Assembly (NCBI GenBank): GCA_010093485.1
Contig: MU001505.1
Coordinates: forward strand, 895,375-959,374
Source: Karstenula rhodostoma CBS 690.94
Taxonomy: Eukaryota > Ascomycota > Dothideomycetes > Pleosporales > Didymosphaeriaceae
Direction: 5' to 3'
Length of the DNA: 64,000 nt
In this document: positions 53,622-64,000 of the stretch, piece after piece
Layout of the letters: every line of letters starts with the position of its first letter
How positions within the stretch are numbered: the first letter of the stretch is position 1
Translations under genes and position numbers: made by a program
The notes under the pieces: generated by a model
Told to the model about the DNA's origin: nothing
What the model saw: only the letters and a program-made list of their open reading frames with translations
The model's database searches: none

Positions 53622-54242
53622 CCCTACAGAGCTTGCTTGACTTTATACTCACTTGTCTCAGTTTCTACCCAGATATCATTCGATGGCGACTCCATTAGAG
53701 CGCGCACCAGGATTTGTAATGATAGAGTAGGAGGCGAGGACCCTGCGCGATATTATTTCTGGAACAGCGCAGGTGCTGTTGGGACGGGTATAAAAAATTA
53801 AGGACACGGACAAAGGTTCAAAATCAAAAGAAGATCCGGCATGCATACTGCACCTCGTCCGGTTGCAGACTTTTCCTGCTTCACTATTGCTTCATCGTCT
53901 CACTACTACTGGTGGTGTTACATGTAGGTAGCTTCAATCGATGCCATTGCAAATGGGGTATATACAATCTACCAGAGAGCTTGAGATGTCTACAATACGG
54001 ACAATAAAACAAAAAACGCCTACAATGCAATGCGAGAACAGTACCGCAGACGGTGAACTGCAATACAGAACAGCGCTTCAATGCAGAATCCCTAGCCTCC
54101 CTGTTCTGTAACGAGGCGAGGGATGTTGGTGCGAGAACAGCACCGCATGGGTGGTGTCTGCAATACAGAACAGCGCAGTGGTCGTGAAGTCGTAGCCCCT
54201 CTGTTCTGTGACGGGGCTAGGGTGGACGGAGCTAGCATGCTT
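53622..54242. other. Intergenic region with two-copy 100-bp repeat
   Basis: Downstream of the BCS1-like gene. AT-richer DNA at 53700-54000, then a duplicated unit that includes an inverted repeat, abutting a truncated dioxygenase. No coding frame. Confidence 0.6.
54032..54224. repeat. 100-bp tandem repeat, two copies, each with an inverted repeat
   Basis: Both copies begin gcgagaacag (54032 and 54131) and contain caatacagaacagcgc followed about 27 bases later by ctgttctgt and an acgRggcKagg end. Within each copy TACAGAACAG (54064, 54164) and its reverse complement CTGTTCTGT (54101, 54201) can form a stem. The period is 99-100 bases with about 75-80 percent identity by eye. Confidence 0.85.
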
Positions 54243-54855
54243 TCAGTTGTCGATGCATTGGACGTCGAGTTAGAGGTCGACACCGGCTTGGTCCTCTTTG
54301 ACGTCCAAGCGGACGAGCTCGCCGAGGACGTAGTAGGACCCGGCGGTGTTTTCGGGAGTGAGGGTGCAGGAGGTGTTGGCGGGGAAGATGGGGCGGGGTC
54401 GGGTGAGGGTGAGGGTGAGGGAGTAGTCAAGCTCGCCGGTCATGTTGTGAGCGCTCACGGTCTCGAAGGCCTCGAGGGCTGAGAGATCGCAGCGGAGCTT
54501 CTTGGGGTCTTCGGTCTTCGCCAAGAGTCAGTATTGGGTGGCAGGACCACAGGCTTGGAGGAGTTCAACTTACTGACTGAGATGCCATGCCGCGCTTCTC
54601 GCGAAGGCTCCGGAGAGCGCTCGCACGACGCTGGACCGACCTCGCCATCAACTCATGGTGCTTAAGAGAACGCTTGGCCGCAGCAGCACGCAATTGACGA
54701 GCGTCGATCTGGCGCTTGATGTGAGTATGCTCGTGCTTCTCGCCAGGGTGAGCAGCCGCGAGGCTGAGAAGGGAAGTTGCAGCCAGCCCACTGCTACTGG
54801 TAGAAGCGAAGTTCACTATTGTGAAAAGAAGTGCAGGTAGGCATGACACCAACAA
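54243..54855 (-). pseudogene. Truncated extracellular intradiol ring-cleavage dioxygenase
   Basis: Exon 1 reads SLLSLAAAHPGEKHEHTHIK and RQIDARQLRAAAAKRSL, the secreted N-terminal region typical of fungal intradiol dioxygenases. An intron at 54516-54573 joins ...TSCTLTPENTAGSYYVLGEL, VRLDVKEDQAGVDL, the conserved entry to the catalytic domain. The frame then meets TAA at 54270-54272 (one C-to-T step from CAA) and, nine codons on, TGA at 54243-54245, where homology ends. The iron-binding Tyr and His residues are missing. No in-frame ATG precedes exon 1. The break lies next to the 100-bp repeat, so a rearrangement probably removed the 3' half. Inactive. Confidence 0.8.
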
Positions 54856-55486
54856 AAACGAATGGCAAATGCAAAAGCGATGAGGAAGCGAATGGAACGA
54901 TGTGGTGATCGTGATGATGGGTTTTTGAAACGAACGTCAACGCGGTCTTATAGCTGGATGCGCCCCTCCTACGCTAGCCTTCACCGCCAGGATAGTAACT
55001 TCAGACTCGTCATCTCGAATGATGCGGCAGATGCGCCTCTGTCAATGGGGTGTTCGATGCACCCGTCAGTACTGCTTGACTCGTCACAAAAGCAAGCCCC
55101 TGCCGCGTCGAATCAGAATGGACACAACTATTACGCGTCACGGCAATTGTATCTTGCATCTCGAGAGGCGTGTTCCGCGAGGCTGTCGAAACAACGGGCA
55201 AAGTCGGCGCTTGGACCGAGACGCGTGGGCGTTGAGATTAGCTCCAGAGCTATTCCACATTGGCGGTGTTTTGGGAGCCGTCGACAACAAAACAGATATG
55301 ATTGGCGAGATGAAACCTCCTTCACTGCTTGGCGCTTGAAAGTCGTCGCAAGCTTTCTTCAAGCTCATGCTGCAGGCTTGTGCCAAGACACTCATGGGCC
55401 TCGCCACTGACGAATTTGATACTAGAATAGGAGTTATTCTCCGCCTTCGCGACCTCGCGTACAGTTCGGCCTGAATGGAAAGTTAT
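54856..55486. other. Intergenic region between dioxygenase relic and FAD oxidoreductase
   Basis: A 182-codon plus-strand frame (54862-55410) is present. It overlaps the start of the dioxygenase relic on the other strand, has no motif, and I do not accept it as a gene. Confidence 0.5.
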
Positions 55487-57045
55487 TCAAACAATCGCAA
55501 CCTTGGGGGCTTCTTCAGTCGCCGACCGCAAGCGCTTCAGCCTTTCCGGCGTCATCTTGTAAACCTCGGGCAACCCAGTCTCTTCCCAGGGCTCGCCATT
55601 CATGACCTTCACAAGCCCAGGGGCAGCGGTGAAGATGCGTGCCATACCACTTGTTCTTGTCAGCCACGAACACCGTTACGCCAGAAGAATACTTACTGTC
55701 CATGATGACCAGCACATATGAACTGGCCTGGTTTTCCAGGCAATTCACCCACAAACGGCACTCCATCCGCGCTCAAGCCGATGATGCCGCTCCAACTATA
55801 ATCGAAGCCTTCACCAGGCCCAATCTCCGCCTCTTTCCACCCCTCGAGGTTGTTCTCAACGAACTCGCGCACACATTCCGTGATGCTCTCGATCCTCGCA
55901 AGACCGTCGTTGATGCAGTGCTCAGGGTGGTCTTCTACCCATCGGTCAAGCTGCTTCTGCCCTGAATTCGACCCTCCAAACATCACCACGCCGTCGGCGG
56001 TGCATCGAGGATTGATACTGAAGAGGCCGCCATCTGGGAGTAGAACGCCATATGAGTTCTGGATGGCCTTGGAGCCGCTCATAGCCCGCGGCGGTACGAC
56101 TTTGTTGCATATGTGCGGTTTCGGCGTGATCACGCCTTTCAGGGAGGGCTCGAGAGCTGCGCTGTAGGCGTTGGTCGCGTGCACCACAGTATCGCAAGCG
56201 ACATCCCCTCGGTCCGTATTAACGAGCCATTTTCGGCTTCCTGAGGAGTCTGCGGCAATGCTCTTCGCCAATGTGTACGTCTGAAGATTGACGCCATTCT
56301 TGAGATTCTCCCGCATGATATGCGCGGTTAGCTTCCACGGCTGCAGCGTCGAGGCGTTCCAGGAATAGCAAGCCTTTGCGTTTTTGATCCTGGATATCCT
56401 CGCAGCTTTAACTGGGTCGTGCGTCACCTTGATATGGTCGACCTTACCTCCCAAGTCTCTATACCTCTCAAAGCATTCTTTCGCGATTTTCGCGACATCG
56501 TCATCCAAGGGGACGTCGTAGGTATCGCCAACCCATAGGTCGCAGTCGACGTTATTCTCCTTGACGTATGAGACCAAAGCTCTCCAAGTCGCAGCTTCAT
56601 TGTTCATGATCTGGATGGCCTGCTCGTGTCCGTACGCCTTCTCAAACTTCGCAAAATGCCTCCATTGATCAGGCTTGCAGTGGCCAGCATTTCTTCCCGT
56701 GGCCCCAGAGCAGAACTCTCGAGCTTCCAGTACAACGACCGACCTTTCAGGCCACGTCTCCAGATGATGCTTCGCGATGAGTGTTCCAGATATTCCGGAT
56801 CCAACGATAACGGTATCCGCTTGTTCAGGCAGCTGCTCAGTAGTGCGATGGTCTAGTAGTGGATCTGATCTAACCTGCTGGAGCCAGTATGAAAGTGATT
56901 GTCCGCTTGCCTTTGGAAAGCCGGTTCTGCCTTGTGACGAGGGCGCGGACCCATACTCCTCAGCGTTCAGCACGGCTGGGTTACCCGAAAGAGTGACTCC
57001 GGTTGCGCTGCCGATGCTCGGGCTCGAAGATGCAAATTCCTTCAT
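55487..57045 (-). CDS. FAD-dependent oxidoreductase, DAO family (503 aa)
   Basis: Two exons are joined over an intron at 55650-55696; the join restores the family ending AGHHGHGMARIFTAAPGLVK. An FAD-binding Rossmann motif is present: ADTVIVGSGISGTLIAKHHL (GxGxxG), then VVVLEAREFCSGATGRNAGH, the region of ATGRNGGH found in DAO-family oxidases. The C-terminal dinucleotide part contains FDYSWSGIIGLSADGVPFVG. These enzymes oxidise amines or amino-acid-like substrates with FAD; the substrate here is unknown and localisation looks cytosolic. The start at 57045 (MKEFASSS) is preferred; an ATG at 57150 would add 35 residues. It is followed upstream by a monooxygenase on the same strand. Confidence 0.88.
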
Positions 57046-57453
57046 GGCGCTGGTCAATTTGGTGATGTAAAAGAAAAGAAACGCTTCGACGCAGTGAACA
57101 TTGAAGATAGACGAGGCTGATAGGCAGATGCGACGACTTGCAGGCGCCATCGGCTATAAAGCAGGCGCGCTTGTTATATCCGCGAGGACTCTTTCATGCC
57201 CCACTACGCAGTCACGCCCTGTCGTCGGAGTTCGTTACAGTTCCTCTTCTTAGCGATAGACAAACCGACCCATATTCCGAACAATCCGAAAAGATACTCC
57301 TAGCTTCCTCATCGGGAACAGTGAACAAATCACCACTACGGACGTCCTGAATGTACTCTGCAAAGCGCTGCCATGCTAATTGTACGGAAAATGAATTAAA
57401 AATGTTCGGCCTTAAACCTGCTGTCGTAAAAGTCGTACCAATTTCAGCCTCAC

Positions 57454-59203
57454 TCACGTAGCCACCCTCCCAAATTCCAGCCCATCTCCCAGTCTCGCCC
57501 TACTAGCAGTCCAACTATCAAAGAAATAATTATTCCGTGGTTTCCACGGCCCTGTTCTACCAGCATGCGGGAGCTTCCCATTCGCCACTTTGACATATGT
57601 CGACTCCAGACCCAACATCTGCAGCGGATCCTTCTTCTCCTCTTCACTGATCTGCGGAGTGGCATTCGAATACTTGTTGTCCTCCAGATGTTTGTAAAGC
57701 CGCACGATGAGGCGAGAAGAGGCGTCTGCGCCAAGAGTCCACGCTGCATTGACGTAGCCTATACTCGCGGGTACAAAGTCAGCCGAGTCACAAAAGTGGG
57801 TTTATGTACGAAGTGTCCATGTCTAAGACATAGCGACTTTGTACCGGGGAGTATCGTACCGATAATGACGGCGAGGTTCGGTACGCCACTTAACATTGTT
57901 GTCCGCCAAATGTAGCAATCGGGGACGTGCACAGGTCTGCCATCAAGGGTGATGGGTATTCCACCGCACACCTGCAGATTGAGGCCCGTTGCTGTGACAA
58001 TGATGTCTGCCTCCAACTTCTCGCCGCTGTTCAGCTCGATACCATCTTCCGTGACCGTCTTGATGGTATCCGTGACTATGCGAGCTTTGCCTGTGTGGAA
58101 GGCGTTGAAGAAGTCGTTGTCAGGAACGAAGCACAATCGCTGGTCCCAGGGATTGTATTTGGGCTGCAGGCTAGGATCCATTGGAAAATCTTTTGGTAGG
58201 ACTTTCCTTGCCTCGCTACGAAGGAACCTTCGCATGAAGTTGGGAAACGTCCGACACATGAGATATAGAATGTAAGGTACAATAACGAATTGGAATCGGA
58301 GCCACTTGAGTACCATCCATCGCGGAAGTATCCGTTGGTAGTATGGAAGAGGGTCCCCAGGTTTGGGCTGTGGCATATTCATGATGTATCCTTCAAAAGC
58401 CGGGTTAGTGTTGTTCCAGGTATAGATTGTAAGGAACTTGCCTGGGCTTCTTTGAAGCTGTGTCACTGACCCGACACCATTTTTCACGACAGCTGGAAGC
58501 ATCGTAACGGCAGTTGCCCCACTTCCGATCACAACCATATTCTTCCCTTTGTAATCGAGATCTTCCGGCCAGAACTGTGGGTGCACGATGGTTCCTTGAA
58601 AACGCTTTAGTCCGGGTATATCCGCCTTGAGAGGTTTCTCATAGTCGTAATAACCCGTTCCCATAATCACAAACTTTGCCCAATAAACTTTTCGTCTGCC
58701 CTCGTTGTTGACCTCCAGTCTCCACCGCTGTTCATCAGCGCGCCAGTCTGCGGCTGTGACCTTGTGATTGAATGAAATCTTTGTGTCGATATTAAATTTA
58801 CGCGCCGTCGCTTCCATGTATGCGGCAATGCTCTCGCCCGTCGCGATGGGGTTGGGCTTCTTCCACGGGTTGAACGGGAAGCCATAAGTGTGGAGGTCTG
58901 AGTCGGAGCGGATGCCGGGATACTTGAACAGGGACCATGTTCCACCGAGCTCGTGACGACCTTCGAGAATGGTGTAAGTTGCATGGGGCAGGGAGGATTG
59001 GACTCGATATGCCTACAGGCGCAAGTGCGAAGTCAGCGTAGGTCAGATGGCTGGTTAGGTACGCGGCATCTGTGTCTACATACGGCGTTAATTCCGGAGA
59101 CGCCAGCCCCGACAATGACGAGGTCGGGGTTGTGGGTTGTGTTTACTGCACTTTCATCTGCATCTTCGCGAGCAAGCTGATCCATGAGGAGCCCTCCTTT
59201 CAT
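57454..59203 (-). CDS. Baeyer-Villiger-type flavin monooxygenase (525 aa)
   Basis: Three exons join in frame over introns at 59013-59083 and 57759-57859. The N-terminal FAD motif is DLVIVGAGVSGINAAYRVQS across the splice, followed by GGTWSLFKYPGIRSDSDLHT. The Baeyer-Villiger fingerprint FxGxxxHxxxWP is present as FQGTIVHPQFWP. A second Rossmann motif for NADPH follows (MVVIGSGATAVTMLPAVV), and the ATG motif near the end reads DIIVTATGLNL. This class inserts oxygen beside ketones or hydroxylates heteroatoms using NADPH and O2. The substrate is unknown. It has the same orientation as the FAD oxidoreductase, 409 bases apart from its preferred start, so the pair could act in one pathway. Intact. 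Confidence 0.92.
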
Positions 59204-60230
59204 GGTGGTGGGTGAATTGTTGTGACAGAGAACGAGGTTATCGGGAGAAGGGAGAAACAGGGCAACAGGTAGATCGTCGCATTCGCACTACACAAAGGTG
59301 CTATGTGGAAGTGGCGTTCGGCTTCCCCGCATGTAGGAGGTGGTACCAATTGTGGAGAGCCGACACGTACAGTGGGCAACGCGCGCGATGCCATTCCCAC
59401 ACTCAGCTTTTGAGTTCGTTCCTCATGCCCTGGACATATCATATCATTAGGCAAACCATACGAGTTGCTGTATCGCGGAGCAAACGCCGCCCCGTACGAC
59501 TGGGATGGCAGGTATGAGGAGCGCGTGTGGCACAAGAACCTCTCGGAATGTGATTGGTCCCCACCTTTGATGTGTCCAATGAGGTCACCATTAATGCGTA
59601 CCTCGGCGACAACCATAGGTAGCATGCTTTTGTTTGCCTGAATGGAGACAAGACAACACCGTCAATGAGAGCTTACCCCTCTCAATGTGATTCTTGCAGG
59701 GGCTTCTTAAGTCGAGTATCCTTCATCTCGCCCACCAGGCTGTCTCAAGGAATAACCCTTGTGATTTCTTGACCTTGAGGTAGACATAGACAATAACAAG
59801 ATACTTGACATGATGTTAAGCGCTTGTGAATGACATGCTTTTCATGGTAAGTGCTTACACCGTTCTACGATACTCTCATGAATCGACTACGCCACACTTA
59901 TACGTCTACAACACAAGCGCCTATACAACGCGCGAATTGTTCAAAACTGCAGATCCTAATGGATTTTTCTAGCGACGCGAAGCTGGCGAAAATGTAATGC
60001 TGATGGATACAGCATGTCGGCACGTCGGTTAGAACCCGGTAGCGTGAATCCTACGCCTTACCTCTGAGGGTATTAATCGCAAAGTTTTGATTGGTGCAGA
60101 GCAGCAAGTTGCAACATAATTGTTAGAAGGAGAAAACGCGCTACAGGGTTTTAGACCGACGTGCAAAGATGCTGTACGGTGGCTACCCTCTAAGAGCTCA
60201 TGTATTAATCATCTTCGCTGGCATCATGCT
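59204..60230. other. 1-kb intergenic region without a confident gene
   Basis: Upstream of the monooxygenase and downstream of the AA8-AA12 gene. A 141-codon minus-strand frame (59200-59625) starts at an ATG and ends over the monooxygenase start codon in another phase. It shows no motif, so it is probably leader DNA. Confidence 0.5.
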
Positions 60231-62355
60231 CTACGCTCTGCCCAGCATCAGTAACTCGCCCTCTGCCCCGCTGTCACTTGTGATGTACATGCGTTCAAAC
60301 TTGTCCTTTGCAATCGAAACGGGTCTGAAGCACTGCGTGGTTGAGCAATTTTCGACTTCCGGATTCCGGAGGATGTCAGTGTAGCCCGTGACATTGCTCT
60401 GCGCAATCGCACTCTTTGGCGCGAAACCGTTTGCACCTTTCACAAACGGGACTTTGACCACCTTGAATCCCGTGGATGGATTACGATTCCACGATCCATG
60501 GAATGTGACGTATAGATTTGTGTAGTTCTTGTCAAAGATGGCGTCCAAAGGCGCAGAGTGCGCCTGTAGAGCAAGTTTGGCAGGTACGCTCTTGGTATTG
60601 CATGTTGCATCCGCGAATGTGGCGTTGGGTGTGAGTACGAACTGGTCACCGACCGCGAACTTGTGGTCCGGGATGAGGTCAGGAGCCCAGATGGTGTAAC
60701 AAGTAGGGTACCCGTACCATTTGGTGTTCTCTTTTGACGGATCACCAATGTAGTTGATTTCGTCAGCTGGGTTGTCGGCATGAATGTCGACGCTTCCACC
60801 ATCGATTGTCCTGTGGATTTCATCGGACGCATTTTCAATTTCCCAAAGCCTAGGTGCTGATTAGTATTCAGATTCGCTGTGACAGGTGGCACGGTGCTTA
60901 CCCTCCATCAGCATCGAAGGCTAAGCCGACGCCATTGCGCAATCCGTATCCCAACTGATATCCACCACTGGCGTAGTTGTAGCCAACTGTGGGGGTTTTC
61001 GTTACATCGAAAGCTTTGATACAAGAACGACCAACTTTGATATTGCCTGCATCGTAGTCAAAATTGTCATTGGACCCGTGGGAGACAATAAGCAGAGTGG
61101 GGTGTTTCGGTGGGAATGCCAGCGTCCGCGTCACGTGGCCCTTGTTATCCATTCCGGAGATGATTATGCGCGACGAGTTCCCCACGCTGATGGTTGAGGT
61201 ATCGTAGTCCCAGGCATACACCTGAGTAGCTGAACTTGCATAGAGTGTCTTTCCATCTTGGCTAAGCACGATGCCGTGGTTAAGGTTTCGCTGAGCGATG
61301 ACAGTCTTTTCGGAAGTAAAGCAGCCGTCATTACCAATCGTATGCGCGGTGATGCCTAAGCCATTCTGAATCACAAGTAGACGACCAGCAGTGTCGAAAA
61401 CTAGGCCTCTTGGTTGCACCATATTTCCAGCGACTTTGACAGCTTTCCATCCATTGGCGGTCAAAATCGGAGAATGAAAGGTCGAAACCCCAGCACATGA
61501 GCGTGGAACTCCGGTTTGGATAGGACCTGAGGTAGATGATGGAACAATGCTTGTGCTAAGTGTACTCGTACGTGAGCTTGTAGGGGAGCTGGGAGCTGAA
61601 GTGCTCGTAGTCGCCGGCGGCTTGTCCGGTATCAAGTTCGCTGCAACGAGTTTATCGAAGTCCACATTCTTCCCTTGGGTGAGATCCAGTGTCCAGTGGC
61701 CGAACGTTGAATGCACGTTGAAAACTGAAGTGTTCTTTGCCGGCTGGATGGGTGCCTTGTTAGTCAGGCCGTGCGCAAAAGGTGATGCTGCATTGCTGGA
61801 GTCCAACGACACTGTTTTGCCCTCCGTATCCTGCCATTGAGAGCAGCCTCGACACCGCACATTCAATGTCCAATGTGTATCGTTGTAGCCGGTTCCCTTT
61901 AGGTACGTGTACTCTGCACCGGTATACGCTTGCGGCATACTGAGTCCACTGAGGGCTGTCAGCTAAGTGATCCACTGGCTCGCGTAGTACTTACAAAGCC
62001 ATCCTTGACGAGTAAATTACAGTGTTTGCAGCCTTGTTGACCCATCCCATTGTGAGGGGTACGTAAGGCATTGTCCCTCCCCACGAGAAACCGACCCATC
62101 CATTTGCGATTGGCGAAACGACCTGTAGCACGGTGTCGAAATTTGGTGACGTCGTGTTGGGCAAAGCGACACCAATCGTAACTCCATTGGCGCCTGTCCA
62201 TCCTGAGTAGCATATTGAGCTGGCTGCGTCACAGTATCGCTTTGATACCTGGCCGAGCGCTATATCTTCTCAGTGTTTGTTCGGGAAAGCTGTCACTGGA
62301 CGCACCTGAGCCTGCGAGCATGAGCGAGCTTGCCAAAGATGTGTCAAGTTTCATA
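60231..62355 (-). CDS. Secreted AA8-AA12 enzyme: cytochrome b domain plus PQQ-dependent pyranose dehydrogenase (659 aa)
   Basis: Four exons join in frame over introns at 62260-62306, 61949-61994 and 60850-60901. A signal peptide (MKLDTSLASSLMLAGS) leads to a cellobiose-dehydrogenase-type cytochrome domain: YCDAASSICYSGWTGANGVT, NGWVGFSWGGTMPYVPLTMG and DTHWTLNVRCRGCSQWQDTE, with Met and His candidates for heme ligands. A Ser/Thr/Pro linker (TTSTSAPSSPTSSRTSTLST) follows. The C-terminal half is a six-bladed sugar dehydrogenase: VAGNMVQPRGLVFDTAGRLL, NLNHGIVLSQDGKTLYASS, LRNGVGLAFDADGGLWEIEN, SVDIHADNPADEINYIG and NLYVTFHGSWNRNPSTGFKV. This architecture oxidises sugars outside the cell and can pass electrons to lytic polysaccharide monooxygenases. 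No cellulose-binding module is present. It looks intact. Confidence 0.9.
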
Positions 62356-63625
62356 ATGAATTGAGAAAGTGAGCCTCTAGTAGAAAAAGCATTGAGAGGA
62401 AAGGTACCTGCGAGCTTTATCGCTCAAAAATGCACATAGTACACGCTACCGGAAATGCGTTCCTGCAAGATTAATCTACGACCACAAGGGGACAGTGCAC
62501 ATGACGGCCAACGGGGACAAGGGGGTATATAGAGTAGCAGCCAATGCCGGTTACGCGATTGCGCATCTTTGCTATCATTGTAATCATGTCGCACATCACC
62601 AAATACAACTGACGAAGTTTCCATTCATCCTTCCGTTGTGAGATGGGACAAGGCGGGTGGGACGGCCATCGAGGAATGTGGGGTGTGGGGTGCTACTCTT
62701 TGGCTAGCCGCGGCTTCGCCAGGGCGCATGGAACTGCAGATGAGGCTATTGCCAGTATCAAGATTTGCCGAATGGAAGTGGAACGAATGTCGAACGATGA
62801 TCAAAAGCCACGCCGAAATGATGCTGATCGATGGAAAGACATGATAGCTCGTGATCGCCTGTCTCCGAACGACAGGCAGATATCTCTCATGGCTGGCTAT
62901 ATGCCCTAAGAGTGCCAGCAGGGGCAGTGGTTTTGAGCGGTTCGCGCAGATTGAGGGAATTGACCACTCAGGCGATGATTTTATACACGCCTGACCCTGT
63001 TTTCGGCGGCTCTGATGGCGTTTCCGTGGTTGGGCTCGGCCACGTTATTCTCACACCTCGAGATTGAACGGGGCTGAGAATATATAGATTGGCGACTTTA
63101 ACCTTGAAACGTCAGCAGAAGATTAATTGATGGTGAGGCTCCCGGTGTTCCGATGCAATAAAAACTGCGTCCGAGCATAGTCACTTCGTATGCTGGTCGG
63201 ACCGGGCGTCCACAATGAAGATATGGTGATCGGTGTTGCGACGGAGGAATGAGCGCGTCATGCACGCGTCTGCCGCGCATCTTCTTTCGCAACTCACTGC
63301 GCCAACCTCAAGTCCACTACGCCATTTTCGAGTTGAAATTCGCAAATCTTTCTGGTCCCTCGTACACTCCGGATCCGTATTTTGACGAGAAGGAGGTGGT
63401 ATCGAAAGGTGTTAAAGTGGAAAGCGCGAGGGAGATAGCATGTGTGCACGGGCCTTCACCCACATGCACCCAGAAGACGCAAGCTCGAACGCGATGCGAC
63501 GAGGCGGCATTGAAATATATACGATTGTTTTGTACTCATATTTTACCTGCTTGGGTTCGATACATGGGTTCGGTCCGTCGGGCCAAGCTGGCAAGACCGT
63601 TACTTTTAAGCCAGAATCCGAACGT
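62356..63625. other. Intergenic region upstream of the AA8-AA12 gene
   Basis: Contains the AA8-AA12 promoter, including a TATATA run at 62526-62531 about 170 bases before its ATG, and the downstream part of the enoyl-CoA hydratase gene. Short plus-strand frames at 62638-62909 and 63249-63629 lack motifs. No gene is supported. Confidence 0.5.
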
Positions 63626-64000
63626 CTAGATCTTCGCCTTCGGAGGCGTGTTTGTAAGCTTCCCATGCACATAGCTGATCTTCCTAAACGCTTCTGAGGC
63701 TTCGCCCCAAAGCTCATTCTCCAACAAGCTGTACACGCCCATCTTCGCCCTGCCTTGAATTTCCTTGGCCTTCTTCAGCGCGACGTCCAGCATTTTGTCT
63801 GGCTCTGCAATCTCATCGACAATTCCATCTGCCAGTGCCTCCTTCCCAGTCCACCTGTGCGCCTCAAGTAGCATTTTTCGAGCGATCTGAGGACGGAGTT
63901 TCAGCCGCGGGAGGAAGCCGATGCCGGGAAAATGAAGACCGAGGTTGACAGTTGGCATGGAGAAAAAGCCGCGTTTCGAGTTCATGATTCGGTAGTCGTG
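63626..64000 (-). CDS. Enoyl-CoA hydratase/isomerase, 5' end beyond window edge
   Basis: The frame is open from the right edge (HDYRIMNSKRGFFSMPTVNL) to TAG at 63626, giving 124 residues. The segment HDYRIM followed by FSMPTVNLGLHFP matches the crotonase fold after its oxyanion-hole region, and HRWTGKEALADGIVDEIAEP matches the usual helix after the second catalytic region. The family hydrates 2-enoyl-CoA or shifts its double bond. The protein ends PPKAKI, which weakly resembles a type-1 peroxisomal signal. The N-terminal half and any introns are outside the window. Confidence 0.88.
   Translation of the reverse strand, partial: HDYRIMNSKRGFFSMPTVNLGLHFPGIGFLPRLKLRPQIARKMLLEAHRWTGKEALADGIVDEIAEPDKMLDVALKKAKEIQGRAKMGVYSLLENELWGEASEAFRKISYVHGKLTNTPPKAKI

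Noticed and set aside
54862..55410. 182-codon plus-strand frame
   Set aside because: It has no motif and overlaps the 5' end of the dioxygenase relic on the opposite strand; the composition does not look selected.
57153..57160. TATAAA near the upstream ATG of the FAD oxidoreductase
   Set aside because: It reads TATAAA on the plus strand while the gene is on the minus strand, so it is not used as a promoter call.
59200..59625. 141-codon minus-strand frame ending at the monooxygenase start
   Set aside because: It has no motif, overlaps the next start codon in another phase, and is probably 5' leader DNA.

Overview
The window is nuclear DNA of a filamentous ascomycete (Pezizomycotina; a plant-associated or saprotrophic Dothideomycete is my guess, not something the sequence proves). 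The evidence is many short introns (mostly 46-126 nt, GT...AG), two Zn2Cys6 transcription factors with fungal-specific regulatory domains, a SepH/Cdc7-type septation kinase, two fungal rhodopsin-domain (PTH11-like) membrane proteins, and secreted plant-polymer enzymes. Several dead genes carry C-to-T or G-to-A nonsense changes of the kind RIP leaves. All exon structures were built by hand from splice signals, frame continuity and recognisable protein motifs.

Left third (1-24 kb): a cutinase-family esterase runs off the left edge. It is followed by a secreted RNase-T1-like protein with an extreme acidic tract and KPKTT repeats, a secreted protein of unknown function, an F-box protein and a six-exon rhodopsin-domain protein. 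A gene-poor 3.6 kb gap holds a non-autonomous TA-flanked inverted-repeat element (MITE) and an AT-rich patch. Then come a 106-aa protein with a duplicated motif, a conserved membrane protein, and a divergent pair of Zn2Cys6 regulators, the second convergent with a PL1 pectate lyase.

Middle (24-37 kb): two divergent genes look like distant paralogues, one with an AT-hook. Next is a decayed block: an acyl-CoA oxidase pseudogene, an apparently intact HxxxD acyltransferase and an AMP-dependent acyl-CoA ligase pseudogene. Both pseudogenes still end in the peroxisomal signal AKL. I read this as a dying fatty-acyl or specialised-metabolite cluster around one surviving acyltransferase.

Right part (37-64 kb): an HEXXH protein of unknown function, a dienelactone hydrolase, the four-exon sepH kinase, a second rhodopsin-domain protein, an SDR and a BCS1-type AAA ATPase. 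A truncated intradiol dioxygenase pseudogene abuts a two-copy 100-bp repeat carrying an inverted repeat. Then come an FAD oxidoreductase and a Baeyer-Villiger-type monooxygenase in tandem, a secreted two-domain AA8-AA12 (cytochrome plus PQQ pyranose dehydrogenase) enzyme, and the 3' end of an enoyl-CoA hydratase at the right edge.

No rRNA, tRNA or CRISPR feature was recognised. I did not find a clearly new multi-gene system. The best leads are the decayed peroxisomal cluster, the head-to-head paralogue pair, the HEXXH protein and the RNase-like secreted protein.
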